Source of the DNA: Endocalyx cinctus
Taxonomy: Eukaryota > Ascomycota > Sordariomycetes > Amphisphaeriales > Apiosporaceae
Assembly (NCBI GenBank): GCA_001600455.1
Contig: BCKC01000009.1
Coordinates: forward strand, 1,984,001 to 2,048,000
Length of the DNA stretch: 64,000 bases
Reading direction: 5' to 3'
Notes under the pieces: model-generated
What the model was told of the DNA's origin: nothing
Database searches by the model: none
What the model saw: the letters and a program-made list of their open reading frames with translations, nothing else
Position numbers and translations under genes: made by a program
Shown here: positions 12,240-23,664 of the stretch, one piece after another
Layout: every line of letters begins with the position of its first letter
How positions within the stretch are numbered: position 1 is the stretch's first letter

Positions 12240-12890
12240 ATGTCCGGTTCGACCGTATCCGCGTCCTCGTCGTCCTCGCGCAACGCGACGAAACGGCTAT
12301 TACGCGAACTAGCCGTATGGGAGAAAGAGTCGCGGACGGAGACGGGTATCGAGAGGTTAGGTCCCGTCAACGAGGACGAGTTATTGAGATGGGAAGCCGT
12401 CCTTAACGGGAAGGGGATACCGGGAGGGTACGAGGGTACGTGTTACTTATTTTCTTTTTAACTTCAATCTATCTATTTCATCTTATCCCCTTTCTTTCCC
12501 TCTCAAATCAATTACAGCAACAAACAACCGAAATCCGAAACTAACCTCTCTCCCACAGAAGGTCGATGGCTCCTCCGAATCGAAATCCCCCCCTCCTACC
12601 CCTTAGCGCCCCCCAAGATCTCCTTCCGAACGGCCGTCGTGCACGCCAACGTCTCGCTCGAGACGGGCGAGATCTGCCTCGACCTGCTCAAGGACGCGTG
12701 GACCCCGGCCTACAGCGTCCTCGAGTGCGTGCGCGCCGTGCGCATGCTCCTCGCCTGCCCCGAGACCGATAGCCCCCTCAACGTCGACGTCGCGGCCCTG
12801 CTGCGCGCGGGGGACGTCCTCGCCGCGAGGCGGCTGGTCGAGTTTTGGTGCGGTGGCGGGCAGGAGGGTGGGAGGTACGAGGGGAGGTAG
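12240..12890 (+). CDS. PEX4: Peroxisomal E2 ubiquitin-conjugating enzyme Pex4
   Basis: Two exons (12240-12435, 12559-12890) join through a GTACGT donor and a CCCACAG acceptor to 175 aa. The UBC fold is clear: helix 1 with TKRLLRELAVWEKE, the strand IEIPPSYPLAPPKISF, the active-site region TGEICLDLLKDAW with catalytic Cys about residue 105, and the Pex4-typical SVLECVRAVRMLL and DSPLNVDVAALLRAGD. Pex4 mono-ubiquitinates the import receptor Pex5 at the peroxisomal membrane, recruited by Pex22, so that the receptor can be recycled. The usual E2 HPN motif reads HAN at residues 94-96. Yeast Pex4 also departs from HPN, which supports Pex4 over other E2s. Exon 2 is far more GC-rich than exon 1. The C-terminus after WCGG is short and Gly-rich. 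Confidence 0.93.
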
Positions 12891-13851
12891 GAAAAGGTGA
12901 AAAGAAAAGAAAATTCTCGTCCTGCGTGTTGGTTATGATCATGTCCTTCTTTTTGTCGAGAACGAGGGTCGGCCGTTTGTGATTTTTGAGTGTGTAAGAG
13001 CGGTTACTTTTTTTTTTTTTTTTTNTTTCCTTTTTTTGAAAAATGCACATCCTGTCCCCCTTTTCCATGATATGTGGACAAGGAGGAAACACATGAAAAA
13101 ACAAGATTCAGGCAGATTATTGCGATATCTTTAATTATTTTCTATATATAGCCGGGAGTCTAAGGTCGACGAAGCTGGGAGGCGTTGGTTTACTTTTTTA
13201 TTGAAAAGGAAGGGGACAATTATCTCGGCTTCCTTATTGATTCATTTTTTTTATAACCGCAATATATGAAAACCCAAAAAATAGTGATGATAAACGCCAT
13301 GGGTTCTAGTTGTCTCATTAAATTATCTTTTCTTTTTCTCATATTCTTTTCCCCTATCATAATGGATACAAAAACTCTGTTATTTTCGTTTTTCGATGTA
13401 GTACGCTCCAGGTATCTCCTAATGCTCTGCCCCTAACGTCTTCCAACGCATCCCGAGTACGAAAAATAATATGGTATGGAAAGAATAGGCGATGCCTCAT
13501 GTTGTCCCTTTCCTCTTCGCTCGCGTTCCCTAGTAAAAAGATGAGCAGATTATGAGGCAGCTTCCTGAAGACCTCACTACTACAACGTCCCTTGTATCAG
13601 GGTGGAAAACAAAGTTAACGAGGGTTGCCCGCTACATCGCACTTATTATGATGTTGAAAACACGTATGGGTAGCCTTCTCCATTAAGGTGCGACCATCTC
13701 ATCGTAAGGAAAAGTATGCTCGCGATGCATATCCTGCCCTGAACTATGCGAGCTTGAAATCCCGCCCACCTGGTTTTTCTCTACACAAAAAGATTCTGAA
13801 ATTCTTTTCTTTAAAAAAAAAATATTGATTATATTTCATAGTGCTATAATT
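12891..13851. other. Convergent intergenic PEX4/MNN9, with an undetermined base
   Basis: This stretch holds the 3' flanks of the convergent PEX4 and MNN9 genes, and no gene is seen. A T-homopolymer at about 13009-13029 is interrupted by the only N in the window (13025), which reflects an unresolved homopolymer in the assembly. Confidence 0.7.
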
Positions 13852-15001
13852 TTATTCGTTATAGTGGTACACCTGCGAAGAAGAACAAGTTAGATTAAGG
13901 GTGTGGTAATTCGTGGTGTAGTTATATTTTACTAACCTTGTAATTCGGCAATCCGAAGGCCGCCCACCCCAGCCTCCTCGCCATCTTTGCAAAACCCTCC
14001 GTCTCAATCAGGTGGTAAAATGAGAATGGAGGGAACATGGCACCATCTCGGTGAACATCTGCTTTAACCAGCAGGGCAGTACCTCCAACACCGTCGAGCG
14101 GTACCTCGAAATGAACATCATCTGGTCGTTCCGATATGTAAGCCATCAAAGCCCGGTAGGTCGCCATCTCGGAGTAGCCCTCGAGCAAGATCTCATCCGG
14201 TTCCATTTTAGATGCAATATCCCTCGCGGTCTGGCTATCTTGCCAACTGTTGAAGTCGTAGGGCCGTTCGTCTCGCTTACCCGAATCTGGGTTGGTATAC
14301 TTTTGGAAGCAATTGGGCACGATCAGAGGTTTGTCGTGCAAGGCCAGATCTTGGATTAGCGAAGGCGGAGTCTCGATGATATCCGAATCTAACCATAATA
14401 CCCACGAGGTGTCCACTCCGAGGGTGGTGAACAGCAGCGAATTCCGGGCTCTCGACATCGAGGCGCGCCTGGCCTTCTGGTTCTCCATCTTATGACGTTC
14501 GCTTTCGGATTGCGAAGACAAGGGCGGGTCGAAGTCTTGTCTCTCGATAACGATACTCCTAAACCGCTGGCTGGAAGGACCGGTCTGCGTCTTCTCTACC
14601 TGAGCCTGCAATTCAGCCGTCGCGGCGTTACCCTCCTTATTCTTGGGAAGGATGAAGCCGAGAGATATAAGTTCGTGAGGGTAGTTTAGGCGAAGGAGGT
14701 TATCCCAATATTCTTGATAGAAACGCGCCATCGGGGTCAAGATGAGGACACGCTCTTGATTTTCGATAGGATTGGGGGTGATGGTGACATTGTTCAAATT
14801 GAAGCGCCGTACCGCCGGTCGTTCGCCGATAAGACTAGATTTCCGAGCAGGAGGTGGTTGTGTAGAAGACGAAGATCGGGACGGGGAATCGGAACCGCTA
14901 TGAAGTAGAAAATATAATATAAAAATGCATAATACAGCGCCGATGGACAAGGTTAAATAATTTGTCCTTCGAAGACGGACCGGCCCTAGAGGGCGCGCCA
15001 T
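13852..15001 (-). CDS. MNN9: Mnn9-type alpha-mannosyltransferase of the mannan polymerase
   Basis: Two exons (13937-15001 and a 21-nt last exon 13852-13872) give 361 aa ending in NYKVYHYNE. The GTTAGT donor and TTCGCAG acceptor keep frame. The start is the ATG at 15001; the frame extends upstream but loses homology. The topology is type II Golgi: a short basic N-terminus, a membrane anchor at about residues 15-35 and a Ser/Pro-rich stem. A GT62-family catalytic domain follows, with LILTPM (about 86-91), YWDNLLRLNYP, the nucleotide-sugar/Mn DxD motif in WLDSDI (Asp205, Asp207), SLIQD, EGYSEMATYR and HLIETEGFAKMA. Mnn9 pairs with Van1 or Anp1 in cis-Golgi complexes that extend the alpha-1,6-mannose backbone of N-glycans. 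The motifs are closer to Mnn9 than to Anp1 or Van1, so I favour that paralogue. Confidence 0.9.
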
Positions 15002-17287
15002 TTGGCGGTTTGAATACGAATTGTCAACTTCAATGATAAGACAAAGTCGAATAGAAGAGAAGAAGAGAAACGGAGAGAAAAATTGAATGGGTTCCAAAGG
15101 ATCACGGATTGACCCTAGCCATCAAGAATAAATTTAACGAGTATGCCTTGGATACAAAGGGATTCGCAAAGGAGAAGCAAAGAAAAAAAAAGTAATTTCG
15201 TAGAAAATACAGTCGGAGTTAAAGAAACGAAGTTTAAGTTAGGAATTGAATGGTATTATCAGTCGCGTACGATTATTAGGAAACTTAAATGGCGACACGT
15301 CAAGATAAAGAAGAAGAAGAAGAAAATAAAACAAAATCCGAAGTTATCGTGAGTAATGATGGTAATACTGTCCTCGAAGTCGGATAGCCTGTGCTTTGCA
15401 ACGTCTCCAGATTGTATAAATTTTGTCTTATCTAATAAAATAAAGATATACTTAAATACATATATGTAACGATAATAGGTTTGTGCCTAGAATTTTAGGG
15501 GTCTTTTACTGCATACTTAGGTACTCTTGGTACAGTACTTAGGTACCATTTCTACCTACCAGCCAGCAGCCTACCAGCCTACTACCTACCTACCTATAGG
15601 CAGCCTAGGTAGGTAAGTAGATACCAAGTGTTAGGTAGTTTATGTAGGTAACGTAAGTAACGTATCTAGGTACATATGTCCTTTCTTAGTAACATACTTG
15701 TTTAGTATTCCATGCGTAGTATATGTAGGTGAGTATTAGGTAGGTATATGCATACTTACTTACATAGTAGTAACATTATCTAACTCGTCTGAACTTTGAA
15801 CATACAGTAGTAGTATGTATAATAGCTGAGAGAAGGGAGGTAAATACGAACCTATTATATGTCCACGGGTAGTACTTAGTAGGTTATTATACTAATTCCC
15901 TAGACAGTTAGGTCATATCCGTGAATCTCCCGAAGATAGGATCAGTCGTACGGAGTACGTACGTACAATCTATTCATCCATCCGTTAAGTCCTACCGAAG
16001 TCGGTCGCATTGTTCCTTTATATATTACTTAGTACTATACTTAGCGTATATACCTTTCCCCTTTCCCCTTTCCGAGTCTTCGAGTTCCTTTCCGAGGTTT
16101 TCGAGTCCCCGTTCGGAGTGGTTCGAATTGGATAAATTCAGGAGAATGTATTCCTACTGTGTATACGACACTAAATAATCTTTTTCGCATAGATGATTTT
16201 CTAAAGAATAATTACAATAGGGGGCTGAGCTGATTTACAGCTGGGATTGGTACCTTGATAATTGCACCAATGGAATATTAATATAAGAGCATTACAGGGC
16301 TTGTTTTTAATGCACTTGCCTTATCAAGGTAAAGGTCCAATCAAAAGGATGTAATCATTCTTAAGTGCATAATTCTCTAACAGCCGTAAATTATCACAGA
16401 TCACCTTACAGTCCACGAGTAGTACCCAGGCAGCCCAGGCCTGCCAGGTACCTAAAGGGTATCTCCATCGCAGTAACTGAAATGCACTATTACGCTATAA
16501 GCTGCAGGGCCCTCGGTTAGCTGGTTAAGTAAGTGGATAAAAAGCCCCCTCTAAACTAACTGAACATCCCATAACATAACCCACGGGCGGGTCATAAACC
16601 CATAACATCCCTCCTCCCAATTGAGAAATGTTAAGGTCTTGGATTGGTTTGTATATCGTATTGTAGTGGTAGTATACGGAGTAAAGGTCATCGGGGGCCA
16701 TTACAAGTACTGTATTTGATTGTATAACGAACGATAACAAAATAACAAAATAACAAAAAAGTAATAAAGTCCACCAACCTAAGTTAATCATTTAATGTGA
16801 TTAACCTAAGTCTTTCCCATTACAAACTTCCGATTTTCCTTAAAATCTAGACTCCTCGACTTTCTCCTCATTCCTGATCAAATGAAATAAATACGCCCTT
16901 CCGACGAAACCTAATAAGAATTCACTATTTTCACCGACATTTATTTCTCCTATTTCTCCAGGTTTGACTTCGTTCGAGCTTACTTTACTTAAATCCCCCA
17001 TACACCCTAATGGCATAACCCGAATATTAAGAGTGAAGGCAAACACCATTCCTTATTTGTCTTCACCTACCCTTTTCTATTTACTTACTACTACTGTTTG
17101 ACTACTTATCCAACCGACGACTCTCTTTAGTATTTATTTCCTCTACCTAAATAAATACTTCTTCTACATTTGAAAAGGAATCGAAGGTGGAAGAAAAAGA
17201 AAAAGACGATAACAACAATCGCTTCATCTTCACTCATGAACACAAATTCAACATTCAAGCTCGAGGCTTACGTTTAGTTCGAAGAAA
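15002..17287. other. Divergent intergenic, MNN9 and Ser/Pro-rich gene
   Basis: No gene is seen. This is shared promoter space for two divergent genes. It contains the densest cluster of TAGGTA/TACCTA motifs in the window (about 15500-15780, listed separately) and an A-rich AACAAAAT tandem at about 16735-16757. Small frames at 15921-16178 and 16840-17049 show no coding character. Confidence 0.55.
15500..15780. repeat. TAGGTA/TACCTA motif cluster
   Basis: CTACC, TACCTA, CCTAGG and TAGGTA words recur on both strands, many of them overlapping (for example 15555-15640 and 15715-15760). Smaller clusters of the same words lie at about 6590-6700, 12010-12060 and 29120-29290. This is a degenerate intergenic repeat, not a clean tandem array. 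Confidence 0.6.
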
Positions 17288-18238
17288 ATGGAACCTGTTC
17301 CCGAAACGGAGCGAATGGAGGAATTCCAACCTCTTCGTCTGCCTACTCTCCGTATCCACCAACCGACTGCCATCTCTCCGAGCTCGTCGGATCAAACTTA
17401 TAAACCTCTCACTTTACGCCGATCAACGGAGCCACCTTCGCCGAGTTCACCCTCGTGGACCAATGCTGCATCCCTTCCGTACCGACCTCGAACCACGTCG
17501 CCGTTGTCGGGAGGTCATACTCGATCTAGGTCTACAGCTAGTCTCACGCTGCCGAGTATGGGACGCACTCGGTCCATGCCCGGCGTGGACGGAACGGGTC
17601 GTATCATCTTCCCTCTTCCTCTTCGTCCCGCGAGTCCGTCGAGTTCACCTCAGAGACAAAGAAGCTTGCGCAAACCCGCAGACGAGGTCTTCCCGCCTCC
17701 TTCCCCGGTTCGCACATCGGTATTAGACGGGGAGAAGAAATTGAGTGGACGTAGCACCTCCCCAAACTCGTCTCTCCCGTCCGGTGTTAACCGAACATCG
17801 TCACCTTTCCGATACCTCGGCTCCACACCAAATACTCCTTCCTCCATACCGGGGACGCCCTCGACCATCGCTTCGTCGCCGTCGTCCCGGTTCGACAGCC
17901 TGTCGACCGGGTACAGCTTCCCTTCGTACCAGCCATCCTCTTCCGTCCCCTCGACGCCGAGTTCCGTAAGGTCTCGCAGCCCCAGCATCTCCAGCCTGGA
18001 AACCATACCGGATTCTCCCGACGCCGAGGAAGCGGCCCTGGAAGCCGAGAGGATCGCTCAGCTGAAAGCCGCCGCGGATGCCGCCGAGGGAGGCGAATCG
18101 AAAGGTCGGGGCAGCCTCGACGTTCCCGTGCGCGGAAGGACGCTCGCCGCTAGCTCGCGAGACAAGCGGAAGAGGTGGAGTGTCTGCGGTGCGGAACGGC
18201 GCGGCGACCTCGACCTGGAAACGATCTGGGAGGATTGA
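17288..18238 (+). CDS. Conserved Ser/Pro-rich protein (basic proline-rich family)
   Basis: One exon gives 316 aa, starting at the first ATG. About 230 residues are Ser/Pro/Thr/Arg-rich and disordered, with many S-P and R-x-x-S sites. The C-terminal 90 residues look ordered and conserved. They run SISSLETIPDSPDAEEAALE, then an Ala/Glu-rich helix, then KRKRWSVCGAERRGDLDLET and a final IWED. In pezizomycete annotation this C-terminal signature marks proteins called basic proline-rich protein. I know of no function. There is no signal peptide, membrane span or enzyme motif, so a regulatory or scaffold role is only inference. GC content rises markedly over the last 250 nt. Confidence 0.82.
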   Translation: MEPVPETERMEEFQPLRLPTLRIHQPTAISPSSSDQTYKPLTLRRSTEPPSPSSPSWTNAASLPYRPRTTSPLSGGHTRSRSTASLTLPSMGRTRSMPGVDGTGRIIFPLPLRPASPSSSPQRQRSLRKPADEVFPPPSPVRTSVLDGEKKLSGRSTSPNSSLPSGVNRTSSPFRYLGSTPNTPSSIPGTPSTIASSPSSRFDSLSTGYSFPSYQPSSSVPSTPSSVRSRSPSISSLETIPDSPDAEEAALEAERIAQLKAAADAAEGGESKGRGSLDVPVRGRTLAASSRDKRKRWSVCGAERRGDLDLETIWED

Positions 18239-19018
18239 AGAAGTTCCTTTATATATATGCAGGATTATTAAGGTATACCACAAGCGAGGTTGAGCTGATT
18301 TGTGAGTCATATACTACGAGATGATAGGCATTGGGAAGACCCCCTTCCGATCCCGATCACACGGAGGCATACTTTTTCCTTCTTTCTTTCTTTTTTAAAA
18401 AAGTCATCTAGGCCAAGGCGTATAGTTAGGCGTTTGTCCTACCGGTTTTGCTTTGATACCCTGCCGCGTTACAGCCCGAATCACGATTTCAGAGACAGGA
18501 ACGGAATGGAAACGAAATGGAATGGAAAGGTACATTTGGGCATGCATTATAGTATTATATTCTTTTACGGCATCGTCGCCTTTGCGAATAAATAAAACAA
18601 GGCAATCACTACGGTGAAACATTTCATGGTTTTTTTTCTTTCTAGATTTTCAAGTCAGGCTTTGTTAGAAAGCTACTTGGTAAATGTCAATTGAAACCAT
18701 GTTAAAAAAATTCTTTGACTTTTATCTTCCCGTTCCCTGACATGAAAATAAGGTGACGTAGTTGTAGCAGTAGCAAGGCCCTCTTTTTACCCTGCGTCAT
18801 GACGATACGTAACCTCGAGAAGTCTCTGGTAAATGCCGTTAGATCGTGGGGGAGACGGGTTCCATAGCCGAGCGTCTTTGGTAATGTCACATTATTACGT
18901 TAGACGAATCGCAGTTTCGTAAGTGAATTACTGCTTGGTTCTTTATCTTGTTTTATTTTTAAGTGGCTCCCGTATTACCCACACATCCACCCATCCTATC
19001 CATGCCTCGGCTCAAAAA
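18239..19018. other. Convergent intergenic before RRD1
   Basis: 3' flanks of two convergent genes. No gene or RNA is recognised. Confidence 0.6.
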
Positions 19019-20332
19019 TCAGTCAAACGGTATCCGCCGCAAGGACTCTCCTACGCCATTCTTCCTGGCGGCCTGAGCGGCGGCGATGGCGCTAGGGACC
19101 TTGATACCGCAACAATCGCCCCAGCTATTCGCCTGATGAACGTGCTTATGCCCGTCGTGCTCCACCACCACGACATCCTCGCCCCCTTCTATCGCCTCGT
19201 CCGCCCCGCCGCCGTCCGCTTCGCTCATGCCCTCGACGGCGGGGACGAGGGACCCGAACAGGAAGTGCTGCATGACGGGTAATTTCCCGAGCACCTCGGC
19301 CACGAACATGCGCTTCATGCCGCCGACGATCTTGGACCACGACTTGGCCGAGGAGATGTCGTCCAGCATGGGGCTGTGCCAGCGCAGCCCGCGGACCGTC
19401 TTGGTCGAGTTGACGAAGTCGACCTGCCCCAGGTACAGGTACTCGGACCCGAACTCCTCGATCGTGAGCTGCTGGTGGATCGCCATGGGCGTGATGTAAG
19501 GGTGGTTCAGGAGCTGGCTGGCGCCGAAGAGGAAAGGCAGGAACTGGTAGTCGTCCAGGCCCCAGACGCCGTGAGATCCCGCGGGCTCGAGGTAGTACGT
19601 GGACTGCACGGCGCGCATGAGCGTCAGGTACCGGGCGAAGACGCGCAGGACCAAGGCTTTGAAATCGGTTCGCGAGACGATTCGTAGTTGGTACAGACAC
19701 AACAGCCAGATGACGAAGTTGAGCTCGTGGCCCGAGCCGTAATCGATCCGCGTCCGGTCGCCGAACGAATTGTTCAGGTACGTCCCGACCTCGGCGACGG
19801 CGTCGTCGGGTCCCGTCAACCCCAGCGTCTCGCGATGCCAGCGGGGGGTCGCGTCGGCGACCTTGTCGAGAAAGGCGCGAAAGACCTTGTTTCCGAAACG
19901 GGAGCCGTCGGCGTCGTCGGGCGGCGTGGCCTTGACCAGATCCTCGGCCTCGTCGAGCACGGCGAGGATCGACTTGACGGCGGGGCCGCAATCCTGGTCC
20001 CGGACGGCCGAGATCGGGGCGTCGACCACGGCGTCGGCGAGCCCGAAGACGAAGGCGACGATCAGGTCGTACGTGGGCGACGACAGGAACGAGGCGTGGT
20101 CCCGCGGCGAGAGGATCCGTCGCGCCGGCTTCCGGAACGCGTACCCGGATAGCGAGGCCGCGGACGGGGGCGCGGGTAGGGCCGGCGTGGCTGGGAGCGG
20201 GACCGGGTTGGTGGGCGGCGCGCGCCGCTTGCGTGGCTCTAGTTTGGGGATCTTGTCTTTTAGGAGGTTGGGGATCGCCTGGCCTTGGACCTGGGCCGAG
20301 GGTTTTATTGGCTGTTCTTGTGGTGTAGCCAT
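19019..20332 (-). CDS. RRD1: PP2A activator PTPA / peptidyl-prolyl isomerase Rrd1
   Basis: One intronless exon gives 437 aa. A Pro-rich N-terminal tail (about 1-60) precedes the all-helical PTPA domain. The signatures are [17 protein letters not shown] (about residues 194-210), [18 protein letters not shown], and [26 protein letters not shown] proteins act on PP2A-type phosphatase catalytic subunits. They promote loading of active-site metals and prolyl isomerisation, and in yeast work with the Tap42/Sit4 TOR branch. The extended tail with [19 protein letters not shown] and the final RRIPFD fits the Rrd1 (Ypa1) branch better than Rrd2. The coding sequence is very GC-rich throughout, so long spurious frames appear on both strands. 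Loss of introns is not alarming because the frame and length are complete. Confidence 0.95.
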   Translation of the reverse strand: MATPQEQPIKPSAQVQGQAIPNLLKDKIPKLEPRKRRAPPTNPVPLPATPALPAPPSAASLSGYAFRKPARRILSPRDHASFLSSPTYDLIVAFVFGLADAVVDAPISAVRDQDCGPAVKSILAVLDEAEDLVKATPPDDADGSRFGNKVFRAFLDKVADATPRWHRETLGLTGPDDAVAEVGTYLNNSFGDRTRIDYGSGHELNFVIWLLCLYQLRIVSRTDFKALVLRVFARYLTLMRAVQSTYYLEPAGSHGVWGLDDYQFLPFLFGASQLLNHPYITPMAIHQQLTIEEFGSEYLYLGQVDFVNSTKTVRGLRWHSPMLDDISSAKSWSKIVGGMKRMFVAEVLGKLPVMQHFLFGSLVPAVEGMSEADGGGADEAIEGGEDVVVVEHDGHKHVHQANSWGDCCGIKVPSAIAAAQAARKNGVGESLRRIPFD

Positions 20333-21612
20333 TTTTGGTTTTAAAGAAGAAGAAGAAAAATATTATCAGTCGTCAGTTTGTTGTTTTTTAATAAATTTCG
20401 TCAATCACATAGGTAGTTTGTTGGTACATAGGTAAAAAGTAGTAGACTGTACTGGGCAATTAGTGAATTGCAGTAGTGGCCAAGTGGTGTAGAGTAGCAG
20501 ATTAGTCAGGTGGCAAAGGTATATGAAAGAACTAAAGGTTACATATACATGCACAGGAAGTACCCACCGACCTTTAAGGGTTAACGTAACTAATATTAAG
20601 GCCGTCGAGGTGCTTTTCTATATTATGTTGAATATTCAGTAAATAATAGAAAGCTCTAGAAAATTACTTAGTAGTCGATATTAAGAATACCCGTGGACAG
20701 ACGTAACGTAAGATTCTATATGTTAGCGTGTTACAAACTTCAGGTATCCTTTGTCAGGCTGGATTATGCAGTAGAATCTTGATAGTTTGTACTGAAATAA
20801 CGTTAACATCAACTTCAAAAGTAAGGCACTTTACAGTACTCGTATCGAATTTTTCAACATAAATTATGGTCAGTTCGACCTGACTGATTAATTAGACACC
20901 CAGAGCTTGGGTTGGATCATTAAGCTTGTCGTAGGGATATCTAAGGTACTGATAGCTCAAATTCTCCTTTTTAGGACAAACCCAACTGACATTTCTGACA
21001 GTATGAGATAAAACATAGGCTCCTTAACACCTCGTTATATTACTTCTGCGGCATCTCCAATCTATCGAAAATGCTTGATGATGAAGATTTGATCACACTC
21101 AAAAATCTCTTTCCATCCCCTCCCCCCTTTTATAAAACCTCATCACCTGAAAGTTCCGAAAATCTAGCATTCCAACTATAGGATACCCGCCTGAGGGCCA
21201 TGTCTTGTTGCTCAAGTCACCCAGTAGAGCCTAGAAGGCCTTGGAGCAAGTTTTGGGCGATCAGCGTTCGTTGAGCCCCTTCAAAGTCGTAAGTTCGCTC
21301 CACGGTGACTTTTTTTTTTTTTTTTCGGTGTAAAGATCTATTAAAAAAAAAAAAATACTACGATAAAACAGCCTCGAGAGAGGACAGATTGTTTCAATGA
21401 CCGGAGGTCCCACTGTTGAAGATAAGTCAACCAAATTATCATGTTCACCAGTTTCAAAGTACATATGCTGCTATATCTGCCCATATTTTCTCTTGATTAT
21501 CCGTATAATGAATGTCCTTTTAGCTACTTGAAAAGCGAGTAGCTTAGATAGAGGATTATCTTGACATCTAAATATACCCTCTACCGTATAGTAGTTAAAG
21601 TACAACTTACAC
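20333..21612. other. Intergenic at left edge of the accessory segment
   Basis: AT-rich DNA with no gene seen. T-runs flank 21308-21354. Short frames at 21261-21464 and 21471-21662 are not credible. This is where housekeeping gene content gives way to HET and secreted-protein genes. Confidence 0.55.
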
Positions 21613-23664
21613 TTACACAATAGTGGTGTCCTGGGTTCTGATTGTATTACTGAAGAAATCAATATGCTCTTGCCTTTCCGTAAAGAAGTGTCCTAGGCGT
21701 CGATATTGAACTTCCGAGGTAGATGGGCGCCCCAAACCCTCTAGGACGAGACCATGAATATACAAGAACTTTATATCGCCGGCCGCTCTTCCATAGTCCT
21801 TTTTCAGGGGTACAAGCGTAACGTTTCTACCTTCTGACAGTTCGATACTTAGGTTGTCTAGTTGAACGGAAACTGAAAATCGGTTTTCCTGGGCGAACAA
21901 GGCATAAACCCCATCTTCAGAGTGATGACATGTGGCTACAACTGTATTGGCCTTAAGCACAATCGAAGCCTCTAGCACATCGGCCATGGCATCCGGGGCT
22001 CGCGTTCGGATGTGTACATCAAGCAGTTCAGCTGTGAAGCTCACGCTGGAACTTATTCCGTATGGCGCGACAGCTCCGTCTACCGAAGCCCAAGACCACG
22101 ATGGCGCCCTATACTCCGAGGAATGACGTGCTTTGGGTTTTTCAACCCGCCAGTCCAGCATTTCAAGCAGCCTTGACTTCCATAACCCGGCAATATATTC
22201 ATCGCCTGTGATATCGCGGAATAGCTGTGCGATGCCTGCCATAGCAATTAACTTATCAGACGGGTTTGTTAATGCACGCTCAGAGTAATCTCGAACGGTC
22301 GTCCTCCACAGATTGAATACGGTAAGATCCATTTTTTGCGTCGGTTTATCGTTAGGCAATGAGTTCCAAAGTGCGTCCATATTTTTCTTAGAATCGTACC
22401 CAGGAATACCCTTCGGAAAGCCCTCACATTTATGCTCGGTTAAACACTCCCAAAAAATCTGTTTTTCGCCAAAATGAAGGACACGAGGGGAAAGAAACCG
22501 CTCCTGGAAAGCCCAGCCTCGCTGATGCAAAGGTTCTGAAAGGAGTTCTCGATTCCAATAGTGCCGTTCAAACATATAATGAGGCCGGATTTCCCCAGAG
22601 AATAGGGAACACGGTACTAAATCGTGTTTAATTTCTGCTGGATCGCGCACACGAAACAGTCCTTCGCCAGTACCATTAGATGCTGATGCTGCAATACAGC
22701 ATGTAGAATTGGCATACACCGTTCTCATCGTCAGCGCCTGCGTCTCCCAATCTTCCCTGGAATCTTGAACGATACAGAGTGCATCAATCCAAATATACCG
22801 AACGGAAAAGCGTCGTGCAACCACAATCAGATCTTTGAATGTTTGGGGAAGAGTTTGAATCGGTTTACCAGAGCGAAATTCGTTGATATTGGAGGTCAGA
22901 AGCAGTAAACCGGGGTTTGGTCCCCAGCGGTAGCTTAACGTTATGTACTGCGCTGACTGCGGTGAGATCTCATCTTCAGAGGGGATACAGAGTCTCCAGT
23001 TGGTACTATCCTGATGACCAACATCGATGAGACGAGTTGGAAGCCAATCACTTTTCAAGGTGGACGGATTGCTACAACGTGGATGAGAAGAACAGCAATC
23101 TGTAAACCAGTCGTAGGCCGCTGTAAGTGTGGCTATCGAGGAGGTACTAGGTTCAACCTGGGGAGGCCTAAAGGTCATTTCGTATTTATCGTCTAACGAT
23201 TGATCATTTGTTTGCAACGGTTAGATTTGAAATACAGTCGAAACCTAAGTGGATACATACCATTTGAAGATAGAAGACGGAACTCCATGCCAGCAAGATC
23301 GTCCGTTGTGGGATTTTGACACTCGACCAAAAATTCAATAATGTCTTCATTTCCGTAACCTGGACCAGAGTCTTTCAAAGCCATGTATTCCATTGGTTTC
23401 CATGCCTCATACGTTGTCTGAGGCCATGATTTTGCGTGTCGGTCCCATGCCGTACGACAAATAACACAGCCTTGTTTGGCAGCTTCTCGAAATACCTCAA
23501 ATGTTTGTCCCGGCACCTCGATCCGATCCCGCGGGTTTACATCAGTCTTGGGGCACAAAATACCTCGGCAGATGAAGCAAAGCTTTGTCGAGTAGGAAAT
23601 GGTAGTTGATGGTCTATTAGCATAGATCTTAGCACTTTATGATTACGCTTTTAAGCTCGAGCAT
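21613..23664 (-). CDS. HET-domain (heterokaryon incompatibility) protein
   Basis: The main exon 21613-23192 and the exon beginning at 23261 join through a clean GTATGT donor and a TCTAAC branch site. No ATG opens the 5' exon. A six-codon first exon at 23647-23664 (MLELKS), spliced to 23582 by a 64-nt intron with a weaker GTAATC donor and AAG acceptor, restores a start and gives 639 aa. That join is tentative. The N-terminus has a Cys-rich LCFICRG and GCVICR segment, as many HET proteins do. The HET domain then shows LSYRWGP, LPQTFKDLI, IWIDALCIVQDS, EDW and MRTVYANSTCCIAAS. Further on are WAFQERFLSPRVLHFG and the C-terminal PSWSWASVDG. HET proteins trigger cell death when genetically different hyphae fuse, or act in related innate-type signalling. 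The partner is unknown, and there is no NACHT, ankyrin or WD module here. Confidence 0.82.

Noticed and set aside
19146..19991. 281-aa same-strand frame and plus-strand frames inside RRD1
   Set aside because: Arg/Pro-rich shadows of a GC-rich conserved gene whose own frame shows all PTPA motifs.
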